A stretch of 64,000 nt of DNA from Streptomyces formicae (GCF_022647665.1 NZ_CP071872.1:6634001-6698000), one strand, 5' to 3'; shown: positions 33,906 to 42,989, numbered from the stretch's first letter. Numbers and translations: made by a program. Notes: a model not told the origin generated them from the sequence alone.

Positions 33906-35961
33906 GCTTGCGGCGGGCCTCGGCCTCCCGGACGGGGTCGCCGAAGTCCGCGTACGCGGCGGCCGCGCGGCGGTACTCCGTGTCCGCCGCCACCTCGTCG
34001 CCCTGGGCGAGAAGGTTGTCGCCCAGGGCCTCGGCGGCTGCGGCGACGCCCAGGCCGTGGTCGGCGCGGGCGAAGACCGACAGCGCGGCGCGGTGGTGGG
34101 CCGCGCCCTGCGCGAAGGCGAAGCGCTGTTCGTCGAGGTGGCCCAGTTCGCGCAGGGTCCAGCCCTCCCCCGCCGCGCAGCCGCGCTGCCGGTGGGCGGC
34201 GAGGGCGGACCGCAGGTGGTGTTCGGCGGCGGGGAGGTTGCCGGCCCGGGCGTAGGCCGTGCCGAGGTGGCGTTCGGTGTCGGCGGAGCCGGTGAGGGTG
34301 AAGGCCGCTTCGAGGCAGGGGATCGCCTCGTCGGGGCGGCGGCGGTCGAGGTGGAGTTCGCCGAGGCTGGTCAGTATCTCGGCGTCGCCCGTCGCGGTGT
34401 GCAGGGCGGTGCGCAGTTCGCGCAGGGCCTCCTCGTAGCGGCCCGCGCGGCGAAGGGCGTCGCCGAGGAGGAGGCGGGGCTCGATCCGGTCGCCGCGGGT
34501 GCCGTCTGTGGGCCGCTGGACGGCGAGGGACATCCGCAGGTGGTCCACCGCCTGGTCGTAGCGGCCCTCACGGCGGTGCGCGTCGCCGAGGGCGCGCAGG
34601 GCGTGTGCTACCCAGAGCTGTTCGCCCGCGCGGCGGGCGGCGTCCAGGAGCGCCGTCCACATGGCGAGGCGCGCCGACTGGCAGGGCTCTTCCCGTAGCC
34701 GCTCGTCGGCCGTCGTGGCGAGCCGGTACGCCTCGGCGTGGAGGCCCTCGCGCACTCCGGCCCGTACGAGCGCGGAGACGGCGGCGGGGTCCGCCGGGCG
34801 CACGGCGAGGAGCCGGGCGCGGGCGGCCCGGCGGTCGGCGGGGGTCGTGTCGCGTTCGAGGCGTTCGGCGGCGAAGCCGCGGATGAGGTCGTGGAGGCGG
34901 TACGTGCCGGGGGCGACGGCCTCGACGAGCTGTGCGGCGGCGAGCCGGGCCAGGCCCGCGTCGCTGTCGGCCGGCTGCCGGTCCGCGGCCGCTGCGGCGA
35001 CGGTGGCGGTGATGCGGGCGCCGGGGTACGCGGCGAGGGCCCGCAGGAGGTGGCGGTCGGCGGCGTCGAGGGCGGCGTACCCCGTCTCGAACGCGGCGCG
35101 GGCGCCGGGGTCGCCGATGCCCAGGGCGTCGAGGCGGGCGCGTTCGGCGGCGAGTCGGCCGGCCCGTGCCGGTCCGGCGGCAGCGGCGACGCGGAGTGCG
35201 AGGGGCAGCCGTCCACAGGCGTGGACGAGGGGCCGGGGCGCTGCCCACAGCGCGAGGGCGTCCGGTTCCGTGAGCGGGGCCAGGGCGAAGGGGACCGCCC
35301 CGGGAAGGTCCGTGACGGCGCGGCGGGCCGTGATCACGGTCAGGCAGGTGTCGCCGGCGGGGAGCAGCGGGCGGAGCTGGGCGGCGTCGGCGGCGTCGTC
35401 CAGGAGCAGCAGGATGCGGCGGCTCCTGGTGCGGCTGCGGAAGCGGGCGGCGAGGGCGGCGGGCCGGCCGGTGCGCTCCTCGGCGGGCGCGCCGAGTGCG
35501 GCGAGGAAGCGGCCCAGTACCGCCGCGGGCGGCGCCGGATCGCCGCGGCCCGCGCCGAGTTCGGCGTACAGCGCGCCGTCCGGGAAGCGGGTGCGCAGCT
35601 CGTGGGCGAGGCGGACGGCGAGCGCGGTCTTGCCGGTGCCGGGCGCGCCGGTGACGACGATGGTGCGGTGGCCGTCGTCGGCGAGCCGGAGGAGGCAGGC
35701 GAGGTCGTGGAAGCGGCCGGTGAAGTCCGGTATGGGTGGCGGGAGTTCGGGGACGAAGGTGAGATCGGCGGCGGGTACGGGGACGGGGTCTGCTTCGGGC
35801 ACGGCGGCGGTGGCGACGGTGGCCGGCGGGCCGGGCGCGGGGTGGTGGGAGCGGATGCGGCGAACCGCCGCGAAGGCCGAGACGATGGCGGCGGTGGCGA
35901 ACAGGACGGTCAGGAAGCCGGTGTTCACGGCCAGTGCGACCGCGGCGTGAGTACCCCGCAC
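33892..35961 (-). CDS. STAND NTPase with TPR repeats and N-terminal membrane anchor
   Basis: Protein of 689 aa. One N-terminal hydrophobic segment (about 8-30, ALAVNTGFLTVLFATAAIV) is followed by an NB-ARC-like domain: FTGRFHDLACLLRL, Walker A VVTGAPGTGKTALAVRLAHE, Walker B ILLLLDDAADAAQL, and sensor TVITARRAV. A winged-helix part has ALDAADRHLLRALAAYPG and YRLHDLIRGFAAERL. The C-terminal half is TPR repeats (ALRALGDAHRREGRYDQAVD, LLGDALRRAGRYEEALRELR and more). It resembles AfsR without the DNA-binding and BTAD domains. Such proteins act as signal switches; the partner is unknown. Confidence 0.85.
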   Translation of the reverse strand: MRGTHAAVALAVNTGFLTVLFATAAIVSAFAAVRRIRSHHPAPGPPATVATAAVPEADPVPVPAADLTFVPELPPPIPDFTGRFHDLACLLRLADDGHRTIVVTGAPGTGKTALAVRLAHELRTRFPDGALYAELGAGRGDPAPPAAVLGRFLAALGAPAEERTGRPAALAARFRSRTRSRRILLLLDDAADAAQLRPLLPAGDTCLTVITARRAVTDLPGAVPFALAPLTEPDALALWAAPRPLVHACGRLPLALRVAAAAGPARAGRLAAERARLDALGIGDPGARAAFETGYAALDAADRHLLRALAAYPGARITATVAAAAADRQPADSDAGLARLAAAQLVEAVAPGTYRLHDLIRGFAAERLERDTTPADRRAARARLLAVRPADPAAVSALVRAGVREGLHAEAYRLATTADERLREEPCQSARLAMWTALLDAARRAGEQLWVAHALRALGDAHRREGRYDQAVDHLRMSLAVQRPTDGTRGDRIEPRLLLGDALRRAGRYEEALRELRTALHTATGDAEILTSLGELHLDRRRPDEAIPCLEAAFTLTGSADTERHLGTAYARAGNLPAAEHHLRSALAAHRQRGCAAGEGWTLRELGHLDEQRFAFAQGAAHHRAALSVFARADHGLGVAAAAEALGDNLLAQGDEVAADTEYRRAAAAYADFGDPVREAEARRKLSAP

Positions 35962-36076
35962 CGTCCCCCCGTCCCCCCGGTCCCCGACCGGCGTGCTGTG
36001 CGGCCATTGTGGCGCATGGGCGGGTGGGCGGTGCGGTGTTGCCCGGGGGCGGTGCGGAAGCCCGGTGTTCTTGTCC

Positions 36077-36316
36077 TCAGGCTCCGGGCGCGCCCGGCGT
36101 CACCAGGCCCGACTCGTAGGCTGCGATGACGAGTTGCGCGCGGTCGCGGGCCGCGAGTTTGCCCATGATGCGGCTGACGTGGGTCCTGGCCGTGAGGGGG
36201 CTGAGCTCCAGGGTCTCGGCGATCTCGGTGTTGTCGAGGCCGCGGGCGACGAGGGTGAGGACCTGGCGCTCGCGGCCGGAGAGGCAGCCGGGTCCGGGGC
36301 CGACCGCCGGCGGCAC
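36077..36316 (-). pseudogene. LuxR/NarL-type HTH remnant without receiver domain
   Basis: The frame gives 79 aa: CLSGRERQVLTLVARGLDNT, EIAETLELSPLTARTHVSRI and MGKLAARDRAQLVIAAYESG LVTPG, which is a complete NarL-type output domain and normal response-regulator C-terminus. Upstream in the same frame there is no receiver domain, only unrelated Pro/Ala-rich codons, and no ribosome binding site. It is most likely the 3' remnant of a response regulator gene; a stand-alone short HTH protein is possible. Confidence 0.6.
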
Positions 36317-36611
36317 CGCCGGGGAGGCGTCGTACGAGGTGATCGGGGCCCCATGGTCGGGCCTCCCTGCGGCAGCGATGTCTGGACGGAACCAGACTCC
36401 CGTCGCGGGAGGGGTGATTCGTCGGGCGGCAGGGCGAGTTGGGGGCTACTCCCGTAGCGGCGCACGGGGTCCCTCCCCTCCCCGGGGAGTACGGCCTCGT
36501 ACGACGGCGTGCGGGGCGTGTACGACGGCGGCGCGGCTCCGTCACAGGCGATAGGGCAGCCCCGGTCACGACGACGGCATGGCTCCGGTCACGACGGCGG
36601 CGCAGCCCCCG
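36317..36611. other. Gap between LuxR remnant and TerB-like gene
   Basis: About 295 bp without a supported gene. It contains three imperfect copies of a GTCACGACG-centred unit (36560-36620) and may be decayed coding sequence of the lost response regulator or its kinase, but no recognisable segment remains. Confidence 0.4.
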
Positions 36612-37346
36612 TCACGACGAAGGGGCGCGCGCCGCCGCGAGCAGCCGGGCCGTGTCATCGGCGCACAGCCGCAGCGCGTTGCCGACGGTGGTGAGCACCT
36701 CGCGCTCGGCCGTGCTGTAGGGCCCGTCGGCGAGGGCGATCCGCGCGCCCTGGAGCAGGATCGACTCGCGGCCGGCCGGGGCCAGGTGCGGGGCCAGTGG
36801 CTCCAGGGCCTCGTGGAGTTCGATGGCGAGGGCGGCGCCGCACGGGCCGGTGTCCGTGACGAAGCGGCCGGTGTCGGCGGCGAGCGCCTCGATCATGGCG
36901 GTGAGCTGGTCCTCGGTGCAGTCGACGATGCCGGCGGCACGGACGGCGGCGACCGCGGTCTCCCGGACCGAGCGCGAGGAGGTGCCGCCCGCGGCGAGGA
37001 CAGCGAGGGCGACGGTGTGGACGCCGTCGCGGAGCATCGCGGAGAAGCGGGCGGTCGTCGGGTGGTCGAGGGCTTCCGTGCCGTACTGGGCGTGGCAGGC
37101 GGCGCATTCGACGATGGGGCCTGCGAGGCCGCGTGGGAGGACGGGGACGCCGAGGACAGTGAAGCGGCGACGGCCTGTGCGGCGGCGGTAGTTGCGGTCG
37201 CCTCCGCAGTCGGAGCAGAAGAACTCGCCGTCGCCGACGGTGGTCCAGGAGGTACGCATGCCGAAGACGCGGAGGCCGAGGCCGCGCGGACCGCGATGGC
37301 CGGTGATGCGCGGTTTTCGGCCGCTTTGTCCGCGGTTTGACTGCAC
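36612..37346 (-). CDS. TerB-like protein with N-terminal zinc ribbon
   Basis: Protein of 244 aa. The N-terminus has a zinc ribbon, FFCSDCGGDRNYRRR and VECAACHAQYG (two CX2C). A helical TerB-like domain follows, including APAGRESILLQGARIALADG and YSTAEREVLTTVGNALRL, the conserved acidic and helical TerB motif. TerB proteins occur in tellurite and stress response systems, but no other ter genes are here. The GTG at 37346 is chosen because GGAGG lies 6 nt upstream. Cytoplasmic; role unknown. Confidence 0.75.
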   Translation of the reverse strand: MQSNRGQSGRKPRITGHRGPRGLGLRVFGMRTSWTTVGDGEFFCSDCGGDRNYRRRTGRRRFTVLGVPVLPRGLAGPIVECAACHAQYGTEALDHPTTARFSAMLRDGVHTVALAVLAAGGTSSRSVRETAVAAVRAAGIVDCTEDQLTAMIEALAADTGRFVTDTGPCGAALAIELHEALEPLAPHLAPAGRESILLQGARIALADGPYSTAEREVLTTVGNALRLCADDTARLLAAARAPSS

Positions 37347-37449
37347 CTCGCACCTCCGTAACGGTCCGGCAACATTGCCGCGTTGACGTGATGTTAGCCA
37401 CATCGGTGAGGTGGCGTCAGTACCCCGGCACCACATCGCCGGGACATGG

Positions 37450-37484
37450 CCGAACCCCGCCCCTGTGACAGGGGCGGGGTTCGG
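37450..37484 (-). terminator. leuA terminator
   Basis: Perfect 16-bp stem (37450-37465 with 37469-37484) and a 3-nt loop, 20 bp after the leuA stop. Confidence 0.85.
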
Positions 37485-37504
37485 GAGCGGAGGCGGCGGG
37501 GGTG

Positions 37505-39274
37505 TCAGCGGGCCGCGCGGTTGACGGCCGAGACGACCGCCTTCAGCGAGGCGCGCGTGGTGTTGGCGTCGATGCCGATGCCCCACAGGACCTTTCCGTC
37601 GATGGCGCATTCGATGTACGAGGCGGCCTGCGCGGAGGCGCCCTCGCTCATCGTGTGCTCCTGGTAGTCCAGCAGCCGGGCGTCCACCCCGATGGCCTCC
37701 AGCGCGCTGAAGAACGCGGAGATCGGGCCGTTGCCGGAGCCGGTCAGGACGGTCTCGGCGCCGTCCACGACCGCCTCGACGGTCAGGGTGTCGGTGCCGT
37801 CGGTGTCCGACGTCGTCTGGCCGGAACGCAGCTGGATGCGGCCCCACCGGTTGTCGGGGTTGGGCAGGTACTCGTCCTGGAAGACCGACCAGATCTCCTT
37901 CGGCGTGACCTCGCCGCCCTCGGCGTCGGTCTTGGCCTGAATGATGCGGGAGAACTCGATCTGCATGCGGCGCGGCAGGTCCAGTTTGTGGTCGTTCTTC
38001 AGGACGTAGGCGATACCGCCCTTGCCGGACTGCGAGTTGACGCGGATGACCGCCTCGTAGGAGCGGCCGACGTCCTTCGGGTCGATCGGCAGGTAGGGCA
38101 CGGCCCACTCGAGATCGTCGACGGTCACACCCTGGCCCCGCGCGGCCGCGTCGGCCTCCATGGCGTCGAAGCCCTTCTTGATGGCGTCCTGGTGGGAGCC
38201 GGAGAAGGCGGTGTAGACGAGGTCGCCCGCGTAGGGGTGGCGCGGGTGGATCTCCATCTGGTTGCAGTACTCGCTGGTGCGACGGATCTCGTCGATCTGC
38301 GAGAAGTCGATCTGCGGGTCGACGCCCTGGGAGAACAGGTTCATGCCCAGGGTGACCAGGTCGACGTTGCCGGTGCGCTCGCCCTGGCCGAACAGGCAGC
38401 CCTCGATCCGGTCCGCACCGGCCATGATCGCCAGTTCGGCGGCGGCGACGGCCGTGCCACGGTCGTTGTGCGGGTGGACGGACAGGCACACGTGCTCGCG
38501 CCGCGTCAGGTTGCGGGCCATCCACTCGAAGCGGTCCGCGTGCGTGGAGGGGGTCGAACGCTCCACGGTGGCGGGCAGGTTGAGGATGATCTCGCGGCCG
38601 GGGCCGGGCTGCCAGACGTCGCAGACGGCCTCGCAGACCTCCAGGGCGAAGTCCAGCTCGGTGTCGGTGAAGATCTCGGGGCTGTACTGGTAGCCGAAGA
38701 CCGTCTCGTCGCCCAGCAGCTTGTCCGCGTACTCCATGACCAGGCGGGTGCCGTCGACGGCGATCTGCTTGATGTCGTCCTTGGAGCCGCGGAAGACGAC
38801 CCTGCGGAAGACGGGGGCCGTCGCGTTGTACAGGTGCACGGTGGCGCGCTTGGCGCCGACGACCGACTCGACGGTGCGCTCGATCAGGTCCTCGCGGGCC
38901 TGGGTCAGCACGGAGATGGTCACGTCGTCCGGGATCGCGCCCTCTTCGATGATCGAACGCACGAACGCGAAGTCCGTCTCGCCGGAGGAGGGGAAGCCGA
39001 CCTCGATCTCCTTGTAGCCCATGCGGACCAGCAGGTCGAACATCTCGCGCTTGCGGGCCGGCGACATCGGGTCGATCAGGGCCTGGTTGCCGTCGCGCAG
39101 GTCGGTGGAGAGCCAGCGGGGCGCCTTGGTGATCCGCTTCTCGGGCCACGTGCGGTCCGGGATGTCCACGGCCTCGTACCGGCCGTACTTGTGGACCGGC
39201 ATGCCGGACGGCTTCTGGGTGTGCGTCGTGTTGGTGACCGGCGTGGGGCGGCCGATCCACTGCGACTGAGACAT
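37505..39274 (-). CDS. leuA: 2-isopropylmalate synthase
   Basis: First committed enzyme of leucine synthesis, 589 aa: acetyl-CoA plus 2-oxoisovalerate to 2-isopropylmalate. The catalytic barrel starts APRWLSTDLRDGNQALIDPM (metal-binding Asp, Arg) near residue 52; then YKEIEVGFPSSGETDF and the metal-binding HPHNDRG with SVHPHND near residue 265. The C-terminal LeuA_dimer regulatory domain (feedback inhibition by leucine) ends with IDANTTRASLKAVVSAVNRA. Start at 39274 is preceded by GAGGAG. Expression is controlled by the upstream leader peptide. Confidence 0.96.
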   Translation of the reverse strand: MSQSQWIGRPTPVTNTTHTQKPSGMPVHKYGRYEAVDIPDRTWPEKRITKAPRWLSTDLRDGNQALIDPMSPARKREMFDLLVRMGYKEIEVGFPSSGETDFAFVRSIIEEGAIPDDVTISVLTQAREDLIERTVESVVGAKRATVHLYNATAPVFRRVVFRGSKDDIKQIAVDGTRLVMEYADKLLGDETVFGYQYSPEIFTDTELDFALEVCEAVCDVWQPGPGREIILNLPATVERSTPSTHADRFEWMARNLTRREHVCLSVHPHNDRGTAVAAAELAIMAGADRIEGCLFGQGERTGNVDLVTLGMNLFSQGVDPQIDFSQIDEIRRTSEYCNQMEIHPRHPYAGDLVYTAFSGSHQDAIKKGFDAMEADAAARGQGVTVDDLEWAVPYLPIDPKDVGRSYEAVIRVNSQSGKGGIAYVLKNDHKLDLPRRMQIEFSRIIQAKTDAEGGEVTPKEIWSVFQDEYLPNPDNRWGRIQLRSGQTTSDTDGTDTLTVEAVVDGAETVLTGSGNGPISAFFSALEAIGVDARLLDYQEHTMSEGASAQAASYIECAIDGKVLWGIGIDANTTRASLKAVVSAVNRAAR

Positions 39275-39363
39275 TGCGTAGGGCTCCTCGGGGTCCTCTT
39301 GCCAGGGGACGGCCGACTGTCGAACGCAGCACCACACTCCGCGGGGAGGGGGTCGGCCTACGA
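39275..39363 (-). promoter_or_regulatory. leuA attenuator region
   Basis: Between the leader stop and leuA the RNA can form a stem GGCCGAC (minus-strand copy of 39352-39358) with GTCGGCC (39311-39317), and alternative GC pairings nearby. This fits transcription or translation attenuation that responds to charged leucyl-tRNA. Confidence 0.6.
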
Positions 39364-39411
39364 CTACAGGCCCTCGCCGCGGCAGCTAAGGAGAAGCAGC
39401 CCGAAACGCAT
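39364..39411 (-). CDS. leuL: leuA leader peptide
   Basis: Fifteen codons: MRFGLLLLSCRGEGL then TAG. Four successive Leu codons at positions 5-8 and another at the end. This is the known type of leucine attenuator peptide found upstream of leuA in Streptomyces. It is 89 bp from leuA. A TAGGCT about 20 bp upstream of the ATG could be the -10. Confidence 0.85.
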   Translation of the reverse strand: MRFGLLLLSCRGEGL

Positions 39412-39570
39412 GATGCAAACGAGCCTAGCCGAGCTTCGGCGTGAGCGCCGGTCCCGTTCCAGTATGCGGGACGACCGATGAGTAACGGGCAAATGTGACA
39501 GATCACCCTATTTTACTAATCATGGTCGCAGCTCGTGACACCGCAACGACACAGTGCCACATTGCCAGAC

Positions 39571-40635
39571 ATGGATTCCCACACGGACGCTTTCACGCCG
39601 GTTTTCTGCGGCATCGTGCCGCCGCACCTGCTCGACAGGCTCGCCCGCTCCGGTGACCCGGCCATCGCCGGCGCCGCCCGCCGCACCCTGGTCGCGGACG
39701 CCGCCCAGCGCACCGCGCGGCGCCTGACGACCGTCGTCGGCGCCCCGCCGCCCTCCGAGGAGGTCGTCGAGGGGCCGCAGCGCACCGTCCACGACGCCGA
39801 GCACGGCACCGTGCTCCCCGGCACGAAGGTGCGCTCCGAGGGCGACGAGCCGGGCCGGGACGCGACCGTCAACCGCGCGTACGCGGGCCTGGGCGCCACG
39901 TTCGAGCTGCTGCTGAAGGCGTACGGGCGCAACTCCGTGGACGGTGAGGGCCTGCCGCTGCTCGCGACCGTGCACTACGACGAGAACTACGGGAACGCGT
40001 TCTGGAACGGCGAGCAGATGGTCTTCGGCGACGGGGACGGCGAGATCTTCCTCGACTTCACCGTCCCGGTCGACGTCATCGCCCACGAGCTGGCCCACGG
40101 CCTCACCCAGTACACGGCGAACCTCACCTACTTCGGCCAGGCGGGCGCGCTCAACGAGTCCGTGTCGGACGTCTTCGGCTCGCTGGTGAAGCAGTACACG
40201 CTCGACCAGACCGCCGACCGTGCCGACTGGCTGATCGGCGCCGGGCTGCTCGCCCCGCGCGTGACGGGCGTCGCGCTGCGCTCGATGAAGGAGCCCGGCT
40301 CCGCGTACGACGACGACGTGCTCGGCAAGGACCCGCAGCCCGCGACGATGGACGACTACGTCCGCACGGGCCAGGACAACGGCGGGGTGCACATCAACTC
40401 CGGCATCCCCAACCGCGCCTTCCATCTGCTCGCCACCCAGCTCGGCGGCAGGGCGTGGGAGCGGGCCGGTCAGATCTGGTACGACGTGCTGACCGGCGGC
40501 GCGCTCCCGGTCGACGCCTCCTTCGCGGACTTCGCCGGGGCCACGGTCGCGGCGGCGGCCGCGCGGTACGGCGAGGGCGAGGAGCACGAGGCGGTGCTGA
40601 AGGCCTGGTCGCAGGTGGGTGTACCCGCCAACTGA
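39571..40635 (+). CDS. M4-family (protealysin-like) zinc metallopeptidase
   Basis: Thermolysin-family protease of 354 aa without a signal peptide. Short N-terminal propeptide-like region with FCGIVPPHLLDRLA, the PPSL-like precursor motif of protealysins. Zinc site HELAH (residues 172-176), third ligand in NESVSDVFGSL (Glu 196) and catalytic His in DNGGVHINSGIPNRAFH (about 274). All catalytic residues are intact. Known protealysins are cytoplasmic and inhibited by emfourin, whose gene follows after 34 bp. The start is uncertain: ATG 39571 has no clear ribosome binding site, and an in-frame start at 39535 would add 12 residues. Confidence 0.9.
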   Translation: MDSHTDAFTPVFCGIVPPHLLDRLARSGDPAIAGAARRTLVADAAQRTARRLTTVVGAPPPSEEVVEGPQRTVHDAEHGTVLPGTKVRSEGDEPGRDATVNRAYAGLGATFELLLKAYGRNSVDGEGLPLLATVHYDENYGNAFWNGEQMVFGDGDGEIFLDFTVPVDVIAHELAHGLTQYTANLTYFGQAGALNESVSDVFGSLVKQYTLDQTADRADWLIGAGLLAPRVTGVALRSMKEPGSAYDDDVLGKDPQPATMDDYVRTGQDNGGVHINSGIPNRAFHLLATQLGGRAWERAGQIWYDVLTGGALPVDASFADFAGATVAAAAARYGEGEEHEAVLKAWSQVGVPAN

Positions 40636-40669
40636 GGCGGATCGGCGCGGGACAGGCTAGACAGGACCC

Positions 40670-40936
40670 ATGCGTATTCAAGTGCGACGCACGGGTGGGT
40701 TCGCCGGCATCGAGAAGCTCGCCGAGGTCGACACCTCGGGCCGCCCCGACGCCCAGGAGTGGCACGCCCTGGCCGAACAGGCCGTGGCCGAAGGCCGGGG
40801 CACGCCGCCGGTGGGGGTCCCGGACGGGTTCCAGTACCAGCTGACGGTGGACGGGAAGACGGTCTACTGCGCGGACCCGAGGCTCACCGAGGAGCAGCGC
40901 AAGCTGATCTCCAAGGTGCTGAAGGAAGGCTCCTGA
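40670..40936 (+). CDS. Emfourin-like protealysin inhibitor
   Basis: Small protein of 88 aa, MRIQVRRTGGFAGIEKLAEV then VDTSGRPDAQEW, ending RLTEEQRKLISKVLKEGS. The opening strand IQVRRTGGFAGI matches the emfourin family, whose genes sit directly beside protealysin-like M4 protease genes and whose products block the enzyme. The gene lies 34 bp after the protease in the same direction, a bicistronic enzyme-inhibitor layout. The call rests on the opening motif, size and neighbour. Confidence 0.8.
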   Translation: MRIQVRRTGGFAGIEKLAEVDTSGRPDAQEWHALAEQAVAEGRGTPPVGVPDGFQYQLTVDGKTVYCADPRLTEEQRKLISKVLKEGS

Positions 40937-41014
40937 GGGTCCTGGGGTGCCCTGAGGCTCCTGGGGGTCCTGGGGTCCTGGGAGCGGTGCCCCCGGGACC
41001 CCCGGCCACGGGGG

Positions 41015-41965
41015 TCAGAAACCGAGCTTGCGCAGCTGCTTCGGGTCGCGCTGCCAGTCCTTCGCGACCTTCACATGCAGGTCGAGGAAGACCGGCGTGC
41101 CCAGCAGCGCCTCGATGTGCTTGCGGGACTTGATGCCGACCTCCTTGAGGCGGCTGCCCTTCGGGCCGATGATGATGCCCTTCTGGCTGGGGCGCTCGAT
41201 ATAGACGTTCGCGTGGATGTCGAGCAGCGGCCGGTCCGCGGGGCGGCCCTCGCGCGGCAGCATCTCCTCGACGACGACCGCGATCGAGTGCGGCAGCTCG
41301 TCCCGTACGCCCTCCAGCGCGGCCTCGCGGATCAGTTCGGCGACCATGACCTGCTCGGGCTCGTCGGTGAGGTCGCCCTCCGGGTAGAGCGGGGGGCTCT
41401 CCGGGAGGAGCGGCACGAGCAGATCGGCCAGCAGCGCGACCTGCTTGTCTCCCACCGCGGAGACCGGCACGATCTCCGCCCACTCGAATCCGAGCTCCTG
41501 GGCGAGCCGGTCCACGGCGAGCAGCTGCTCGGCCAGCACCTTGGAGTCGACCAGGTCGGTCTTGGTCACGATCGCGACCTTCGGGGTCTTCTTGATCCCG
41601 GCGAGCTCCTTGGCGATGAAACGGTCCCCCGGGCCGAGCTTCTCGTTCGCCGGCAGGCAGAAGCCGATCACGTCGACCTCGGCCCAGGTGGTGCGTACGA
41701 CGTCGTTGAGCCGCTCGCCGAGCAGCGTGCGCGGCTTGTGCAGACCGGGTGTGTCGACGAGCACGAGCTGCGCGTTCAGGTCGGGGCGGTGGACGATGCC
41801 GCGGACCGTGTGGCGCGTGGTCTGCGGACGGTTGGAGGTGATGGCCACCTTCTGGCCGACCAGAGCGTTCGTGAGGGTGGACTTGCCCGCGTTGGGGCGG
41901 CCGACGAAGCAGGCGAAGCCGGCGCGGTGCGGGGCGGCCTCGGAACCAGGGGTATGAACGCTCAT
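41015..41965 (-). CDS. era: GTPase Era
   Basis: Ribosome assembly GTPase of 316 aa that binds the 3' end of 16S rRNA. G1 GRPNAGKSTLTNAL near residue 21, G2/TNRPQTTRH, G3 DTPGLH, G4 TKTDL, G5 SAVG. The C-terminal KH domain has SQKGIIIGPKGSRLKEVGIK. The ATG at 41965 is chosen for the normal N-terminus; an ATG at 41974 is an alternative. It is next to the exported protein gene but functionally belongs with ybeY and phoH further on. Confidence 0.96.
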   Translation of the reverse strand: MSVHTPGSEAAPHRAGFACFVGRPNAGKSTLTNALVGQKVAITSNRPQTTRHTVRGIVHRPDLNAQLVLVDTPGLHKPRTLLGERLNDVVRTTWAEVDVIGFCLPANEKLGPGDRFIAKELAGIKKTPKVAIVTKTDLVDSKVLAEQLLAVDRLAQELGFEWAEIVPVSAVGDKQVALLADLLVPLLPESPPLYPEGDLTDEPEQVMVAELIREAALEGVRDELPHSIAVVVEEMLPREGRPADRPLLDIHANVYIERPSQKGIIIGPKGSRLKEVGIKSRKHIEALLGTPVFLDLHVKVAKDWQRDPKQLRKLGF

Positions 41966-41994
41966 GCGGGCCATTCTCCCCGATCCCCGGGCCC

Positions 41995-42954
41995 TCACGT
42001 ACCGCGCACCCTCCGGTGCCGTACACGCAGCCACACCGCGGCGCCCGCGCCCGCCGCCAGCAGCACGGCCGCGACCAGCCAGGGCACGACGAAGAACGAC
42101 CCGGCCGCGGACTCGCGCACGTCGCGCGCCCGGGCCGTGACGGTGATCTCACCCCAGTCGAGCTGGGGTGCGTCCGCCCAGCTCTCCGTCAGCCGGATCT
42201 TCTGGCGGGGCAGCAGCTCGCCGGGGAGCTTCGTCAGCTCGCGGGCGAGGAGCGTGCGGCCGAAGAGGCCCTCGGCGCGCAGGGCGGCCTTCGGGTTGAG
42301 CGTGACGTTTCCGCGGTTGTGGAGGGTGTACGAGATACGGGCACGGCTCGTGCCGGTGCCGGGCACGAGCGGCCGGTCCGGCTCGTAGGTCACGTCCTCG
42401 ACCGCCAGCGCGGCCACGGTCGGGCCGGTCACCCGCAGATAGATCCGGGCGCCGACGGCCTGCTGGACGCCGACGGCGAGGGAGCCAGGCCCCGGCTCGA
42501 CGCGCTCGTCGAGGGCGACGAGGGCGCCCGGGTGGTCGCCGGGTTCGGCGGTCTCGGGGACGGTGAGCGTGAACGGCACGGTGGCCGTCCCGCCGGGCGG
42601 AAGCGTGATCTTCTGCCGGGCGGCCCTCAGCCAGGCGCCGACGCCGAGCTGCCGCTCCCTCTCGGTGCGCACGGCGAAGCCGCCGTCGCGCACGGTGTTG
42701 TACGCGTCGGCTCCGTACAGCCGGAAGGTCATGGGCCCGGCCGACTTGTTGGTGACGGTGACCTTGTCCTCGATACGGCTGCCGGGGTCGGCGGAGAGGT
42801 AGAAGTACGGGCGCAGGGCCGCGGCGGCTTCGGAGGCCGCGGCGGGGTGGACGGACCAGCGGCCGTTGTCGGCGGCGTGGGCCGGGGCGGGCGCGAGCAG
42901 CCCCAGCAGGACGGCGGCGACAAGGACCGCTGCGTACAGCCTCGGTCTGGGCAT
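41995..42954 (-). CDS. WxL-interacting-protein-like (DUF916-type) surface protein
   Basis: Exported membrane-anchored protein of 319 aa. Signal peptide RLYAAVLVAAVLLGLLAPAP AHA. Mature part starts with a beta-sandwich RPYFYLSADPGSRIEDKVTV TNKSAGPMTFRLYGADA, which has the pattern of the peptidoglycan-binding domain of WxL-interacting proteins. A second beta-sandwich includes ARISYTLHNRGNVTLNPKAA L. A C-terminal helix (VVPWLVAAVLLAAGAGAAVWL) and a basic tail anchor it. It follows two other exported protein genes on the same strand. A role in holding a surface protein to the wall is inferred from the fold. Confidence 0.75.
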   Translation of the reverse strand: MPRPRLYAAVLVAAVLLGLLAPAPAHAADNGRWSVHPAAASEAAAALRPYFYLSADPGSRIEDKVTVTNKSAGPMTFRLYGADAYNTVRDGGFAVRTERERQLGVGAWLRAARQKITLPPGGTATVPFTLTVPETAEPGDHPGALVALDERVEPGPGSLAVGVQQAVGARIYLRVTGPTVAALAVEDVTYEPDRPLVPGTGTSRARISYTLHNRGNVTLNPKAALRAEGLFGRTLLARELTKLPGELLPRQKIRLTESWADAPQLDWGEITVTARARDVRESAAGSFFVVPWLVAAVLLAAGAGAAVWLRVRHRRVRGT

Positions 42955-42989
42955 GTGCGGGGAACCCCCTGAAAGCGCGGAACGGATGG

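Noticed and set aside
37502..39481. Long plus-strand open frame opposite leuA
   Set aside because: Val/Asp/Gly/Ala-biased composition typical of a shadow frame; leuA on the other strand is certain.
37347..39506. Upstream extension of the TerB-like gene frame through leuA
   Set aside because: The frame remains open by composition only; the real start is the GTG at 37346 with GGAGG.
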